Origin: Phycisphaeraceae bacterium
GTDB taxonomy: Bacteria; Planctomycetota; Phycisphaerae; Phycisphaerales; UBA1924
Assembly (NCBI GenBank): GCA_019636615.1
Contig: JAHBXF010000001.1
Coordinates: 186,001-250,000 of the forward strand
Reading direction: 5' to 3'
Length of the DNA: 64,000 bases
Numbering within the stretch: the first letter of the stretch is position 1; every line of letters starts with the position of its first letter. Under the pieces are notes generated by a model that saw only the letters and a list, made by a program, of their open reading frames with translations, ran no database searches and was not told the origin of the DNA. Shown here one piece after another: positions 60,119 to 64,000 of the stretch. A program made the translations under genes and the position numbers.

Positions 60119-60847
60119 ATGACGCCGGGCGGTGGTGTTCAATCCGGGCATGGGGGGCCCGCCTTCGCGGGGGCGGCGAAGTGGGCCGCGCTGCTCATGG
60201 TGGGCGCGGCGTGCGGCGCCGGCGGCTTTGCAACATGGACGACGTACCGAGACCGGCCCGCGGCGCGGGCGGGTGTCATGGTCGTTGAACGAGAACCACT
60301 GCCCGCGCCCACCCGGTTCGAGCCCGCGAGCGTGCCGCAGGCCGTGGGGCCGATCATTGTGCAGGTCATGCCGCAGAGCACGCCCCACAGCGGCGAGTCG
60401 GTGCACGTGTCGGTGGCGCAGGCGGGCGGGCACGAAGGCGAAGACGGGGGCTTGTTCATGGGGCCGCCCCGTCCGGCGCAGGCCGGTGAAATGCGGCCGC
60501 TGCTGCCCACGCCCGTCTCCCCCCACCACATTCAATCGCCGCAAACAACCAAGCCCGCGGTGACAGGTGTGACGGGCGTGACGGGCGGATCGGGCAAGGG
60601 CGACACACCGCAGCCCGCCCCGGCCTCTGCAACCCGACTCATCAACATCAACACCGCGCCCAAAGAAGAACTTGAACTGCTCCCCGGCGTCGGGCCGGCG
60701 ATGGCGCAGCGCATCATCGATCACAGGCAACAGCACGGGCCCTTCAAGAGCGTGCAAGCGCTCGACGACGTGCGCGGCATCGGGCCAAAGACGCTCGAAA
60801 AACTGCTGCCGCTGATCACGGTTGAGCCGGAACGAAAACCGCGGTGA
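60119..60847 (+). CDS. membrane-anchored helix-hairpin-helix protein (ComEA-like)
   Basis: 242 aa. An N-terminal membrane segment (WAALLMVGAACGAGGFATW) and a long Pro/Gly/Thr-rich region lead to a C-terminal pair of HhH motifs at ~180-240: LININTAPKEELELLPGVGPAMAQRIIDHRQQHGPFKSVQAL and DVRGIGPKTLEKLLPLI. This is the DNA-binding domain of ComEA-type competence proteins, used to bind incoming DNA at the cell surface; no other com genes are nearby. ATG 60119 is chosen over the longer frame starting at 60062. Confidence 0.82.
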   Translation: MTPGGGVQSGHGGPAFAGAAKWAALLMVGAACGAGGFATWTTYRDRPAARAGVMVVEREPLPAPTRFEPASVPQAVGPIIVQVMPQSTPHSGESVHVSVAQAGGHEGEDGGLFMGPPRPAQAGEMRPLLPTPVSPHHIQSPQTTKPAVTGVTGVTGGSGKGDTPQPAPASATRLININTAPKEELELLPGVGPAMAQRIIDHRQQHGPFKSVQALDDVRGIGPKTLEKLLPLITVEPERKPR

Positions 60848-60904
60848 GCCGTTGTCGGCCCGCCGCGGTGTGGTGCTGCCTTGGTATGTTCGTACGGGCG
60901 TGTT

Positions 60905-61951
60905 TCAGCCGTTTTCCCACGCTTCAAAGAAGGCGGCGACATCGGCCCCGTCAACGCCGCCGTCAAGGTTGAAGTCGGCGTGCTGCTCGGCGGCCTCCCA
61001 CGCCAGGAAGAAGGCTTCGATGTCGGCTCCGTCCACACCGCCATCAAGGTTGAAGTCGGCGCCCGGGTAGGCCACGACTTCGTATTCCAGCGAGGCGATG
61101 AGGCCGTTGGCCTGCGCAACCGCGTTCTCCTTCGAGAAGAACGCGGGGTAGAAGCCGGTGCCCCCACCGCCGCCGTCCGGGCCGCCGCTGGCGGGGTGCA
61201 GGCTGGTGATGATCACGGCGAGGCGGCCGTGGTCGAAGGCGCGGGCGAAGTAGCGCTGCGCGGGCTCGGTGGAAAGATCGATGTCAAAGGTGAAGGTTGT
61301 GCCCGCGGGCACCAGGTCGCCGGGCTGAACATCGAGCGTCTGCCCGATTGCCAGGGGCGAGGCCTGCACCTTTTGCCGCACCTGACGGCTGATGTCGGCC
61401 GCCGTGTCGTTCTCGTCATAGACCGCGGCGAAGACGCTGCGCACACCCTCGCGCGGCGGGAAGGGCGGGAAGATGCTGAATGGGGAGGTCTCGGTGAACG
61501 TGGCCAGGCTCTGGCCGTTGCGGAAGCCCGCGGCGAAGAGTTCGATGGGCTTGCCCAGATCGGCATCCGCGATGTACTCGGGGTCTTCGGGGTCGTACGA
61601 CGATTCGAGCGCATCGGGGGTGGGGTCGTAGATGAAGCGTTCGTCGTTGGCGATGACCGCGGTGACGGTGAGTCGCTGCACGATGTATCGCTCGCTGCCC
61701 AGTCCGGCCGGGGTGCCCGCGACGGTGTCGAAGGCGAGGAGGAACTGGGCGTCGCGGTCGTCGAAGCCCGGTTCGCGGAGGGCGGCGAAGATGGGAATGG
61801 TGGGCTCAAACCCGGGCTGCGAAGCGAAGGGGTAGACCCATCGGTCGATGGCCGGAACCGGAACCGTGGCGGTGAACGATTGTGCCAGCGCCGCCCCCTG
61901 AATGAGGGATTGGGCCGCGAGAATGCCTGCCAGAACGCGTGTGCGCATCAT
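60905..61951 (-). CDS. exported protein with two dockerin-like C-terminal repeats
   Basis: 348 aa. Signal peptide MMRTRVLAGILAAQSLIQGAALAQ, with GGAG 5-8 nt before the first two ATGs. The body (~24-300) has no recognised domain. The C-terminus has two copies of a 20-residue calcium-binding-like motif: ADFNLDGGVDGADIEAFFLAWE and ADFNLDGGVDGADVAAFFEAWE, a terminal signature widespread in Phycisphaerae and similar to one half of a dockerin repeat, presumably for sorting or anchoring. An unusual perfect palindrome lies upstream at 62017-62051. Confidence 0.82.
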   Translation of the reverse strand: MMRTRVLAGILAAQSLIQGAALAQSFTATVPVPAIDRWVYPFASQPGFEPTIPIFAALREPGFDDRDAQFLLAFDTVAGTPAGLGSERYIVQRLTVTAVIANDERFIYDPTPDALESSYDPEDPEYIADADLGKPIELFAAGFRNGQSLATFTETSPFSIFPPFPPREGVRSVFAAVYDENDTAADISRQVRQKVQASPLAIGQTLDVQPGDLVPAGTTFTFDIDLSTEPAQRYFARAFDHGRLAVIITSLHPASGGPDGGGGGTGFYPAFFSKENAVAQANGLIASLEYEVVAYPGADFNLDGGVDGADIEAFFLAWEAAEQHADFNLDGGVDGADVAAFFEAWENG

Positions 61952-62016
61952 TCTGTCTCCAGAAAACCGGGGGGATGGCGGCCGAACGCATCGCATATCA
62001 TGTGTTGGGCCGAAAA

Positions 62017-62051
62017 TCCTGCGAGACAGGAACTATTCCTGTCTCGCAGGA
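62017..62051. repeat. perfect 16-bp inverted repeat between divergent genes
   Basis: TCCTGCGAGACAGGAA and its exact reverse complement flank a 3-nt loop (CTA). It stands 66 nt before the exported-protein start and 25 nt before an ATG (62076) of the pseudopilin-like frame. No T-run follows on either strand, so it is not a simple terminator; operator or RNA hairpin are both possible. Confidence 0.75.
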
Positions 62052-62219
62052 CTATAGTTCGTCGAAGGAATGGACATGGGTTCAGACGCTCTGATTTTTG
62101 CGACATCCCGCGATTTGGGGAGTTTGCCCTGCCAGCGGCGCGAAGGCTTGGTGCGTCTTCACGCGCGCCTGGCGACCGGGCAGACCGAACGCCGCGGGGC
62201 TCCATCGGCCTGCCCGGTG

Positions 62220-63098
<879 letters not shown>

Positions 63099-63199
63099 CC
63101 CTGGCCGCGACAACGCGTGAACCGGGCGGCCTCGGGTGCGTACGACACCTGCACCGGCCCGGCCGTGGGGCCGGTGTGAACGAGGAGGGTTGCGCCGAC

Positions 63200-64000
63200 A
63201 TGCCCATCCGCCGGATCCTTCAAGCAAAGCAAGCGCAACTGCTCTTGATGCAAACATCCGGCGCGATCAACAGGCTGCGTCGCTATTCGGCCGAGGTGCC
63301 CGCGGCGGTGCGAGATCACACCGGGGCCGCGCTTGGCGCGCCGCTGGCGGTAGACCTGCCCGAACGCGTGCTGGGCAGTTCGCTCGCGGCGGCGTGGCTG
63401 GGGCACGCGACCGTGCTGGTGCGGATCGGCGGCATGTGGGTGCTCACCGACCCCGTTTTTTCGGCGCGCATCGGCGTGCCCCTGGGCCCGCTCACGCTGG
63501 GGCTGAGCCGGTTGCAACCACCCCCGGACCTTGCCACCCTGCCGCCGATCGATCTCGTGCTGCTCTCGCACGCCCACTTTGATCACCTGGACAAACCATC
63601 GCTCAAGCGCCTTGTGTCGCCGAACACGACGGTGATCGCGGCGGCGAAGACGGGGCGGCTGGTGCCGCGCGGCTTTGGCGCGGTGCACGAACTGCCGTGG
63701 GATGGCGAGATGAGCGTGGGGCCGCTGCGCGTGCGGGCCATCCGTCCCCGTCACTGGGGGGCGCGCCTCTCGCTTGATACCCACCGCGGGTTCAACGCGT
63801 ACGTGATCGATTCAGAAGAGCGCCGGGTGCTCTTCGCGGGCGATACGGCGCGCACGGATGTCTTCGGCACGCTCGCGCGCGAGCGTAAAGGCATCGACCT
63901 TTCGATTTTCGGCATCGGGGCGTACGACCCCTGGGTTCATCATCATGCCACACCGGAAGAGGCGTGGATGATGCACACCGAGAGCGGCGGGCGATTTCTC
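63200..64000 (+). CDS. MBL-fold hydrolase (UlaG/NAPE-PLD-like), 3' end off window
   Basis: At least 267 aa from ATG 63200, with GGAGGG 10 nt upstream; the frame is open to the window end. Family features: WLGHATVLVRIGGMWVLTDPVFSARIGVPLGP, LLSHAHFDHLDKPSLKRL (HxHxDH zinc motif), VRAIRPRHWGAR and VLFAGDTARTDVF. This layout is that of N-acylphosphatidylethanolamine-type and UlaG-like phosphodiesterase/lactonase enzymes. Substrate unknown. Confidence 0.85.
   Translation, partial: MPIRRILQAKQAQLLLMQTSGAINRLRRYSAEVPAAVRDHTGAALGAPLAVDLPERVLGSSLAAAWLGHATVLVRIGGMWVLTDPVFSARIGVPLGPLTLGLSRLQPPPDLATLPPIDLVLLSHAHFDHLDKPSLKRLVSPNTTVIAAAKTGRLVPRGFGAVHELPWDGEMSVGPLRVRAIRPRHWGARLSLDTHRGFNAYVIDSEERRVLFAGDTARTDVFGTLARERKGIDLSIFGIGAYDPWVHHHATPEEAWMMHTESGGRFL

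Overview
The window looks like chromosomal DNA of a high-GC planctomycete, most likely of the class Phycisphaerae. This is inferred from protein style, not from a search. It encodes a pseudopilin-like protein starting FTLIELLVVIAIIALL, an exported protein ending in two dockerin-like repeats (DFNLDGGVDGAD type), a small membrane protein with a CxxC zinc ribbon, and many GTG/TTG starts. Most of the window is housekeeping sequence. The two parts that deserve attention are a compact type I-E CRISPR-Cas locus at 49.8-57.0 kb and a tandem-repeat region at 11.3-11.6 kb that reads like a small-RNA gene.

Layout. 1-1.2 kb: GAF-domain protein (partial, apparently frameshifted). 1.45-5.3 kb: Gld-type ABC exporter of three overlapping genes. 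5.2-7.3 kb: zinc-ribbon membrane protein and cardiolipin synthase. 7.35-10.97 kb (minus): prmC, an APC permease fused to a UspA domain, and elbB. 11.3-11.6 kb: three tandem ~104-nt repeats, each with an anti-Shine-Dalgarno-like motif and two hairpins, followed by a terminator. 11.65-17.9 kb: GH20 hexosaminidase, anmK and murQ (peptidoglycan amino-sugar recycling), then a diaminopentanoate-dehydrogenase-like oxidoreductase and an alpha-oxoamine synthase-like enzyme. 18.0-18.8 kb: RelE/HigB-like toxin and HTH antitoxin. 18.9-21.5 kb: secreted S9 peptidase. 22.2-26.7 kb: the Fo part of the ATP synthase operon plus atpH, stopping before atpA, then pgk. 26.7-27.6 kb: palindrome-rich intergenic repeats. 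27.6-31.2 kb: propeller-amidohydrolase fusion. 31.2-36.8 kb (minus): run of six genes (lipoprotein, PIG-L deacetylase, mgtE, xdhC, MobA-like transferase, dicarboxylate symporter). 36.9-42.1 kb: a Dus with a large insertion, an RNase Z-like MBL protein and dnaA. 42.1-48.6 kb (minus): gmk, M16 peptidase, O-antigen ligase-like protein, DUF418-like membrane protein. 48.6-49.7 kb: esterase-SnoaL fusion. 49.8-57.0 kb: CRISPR-Cas. 57.1-64 kb: purC, a GH10-like protein without catalytic glutamates, an HhH protein, the dockerin-like exported protein, a pseudopilin-like protein and a partial MBL-fold hydrolase.

The CRISPR-Cas locus has the order cas8e-cas11-cas7e-cas5e-cas6e-cas1-cas2-array, nearly all genes overlapping or abutting. 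There is no cas3 anywhere in the window. Cas5e carries a C-terminal HNH nuclease domain with intact zinc and catalytic motifs, so Cascade itself is predicted to cut target DNA. HNH fusions to Cas5 (type I-E) and Cas8 (type I-F) in Cas3-less loci have been reported from large-scale mining. This appears to be a planctomycetal example. The array (12 identical 29-nt repeats, 11 spacers) begins only 6 nt after the cas2 stop, which leaves no room for an ordinary leader.

Base composition of the top strand changes from C-rich to G-rich near 30-31 kb regardless of gene direction, and dnaA lies at 40.4 kb. The window may therefore contain or adjoin the replication origin.
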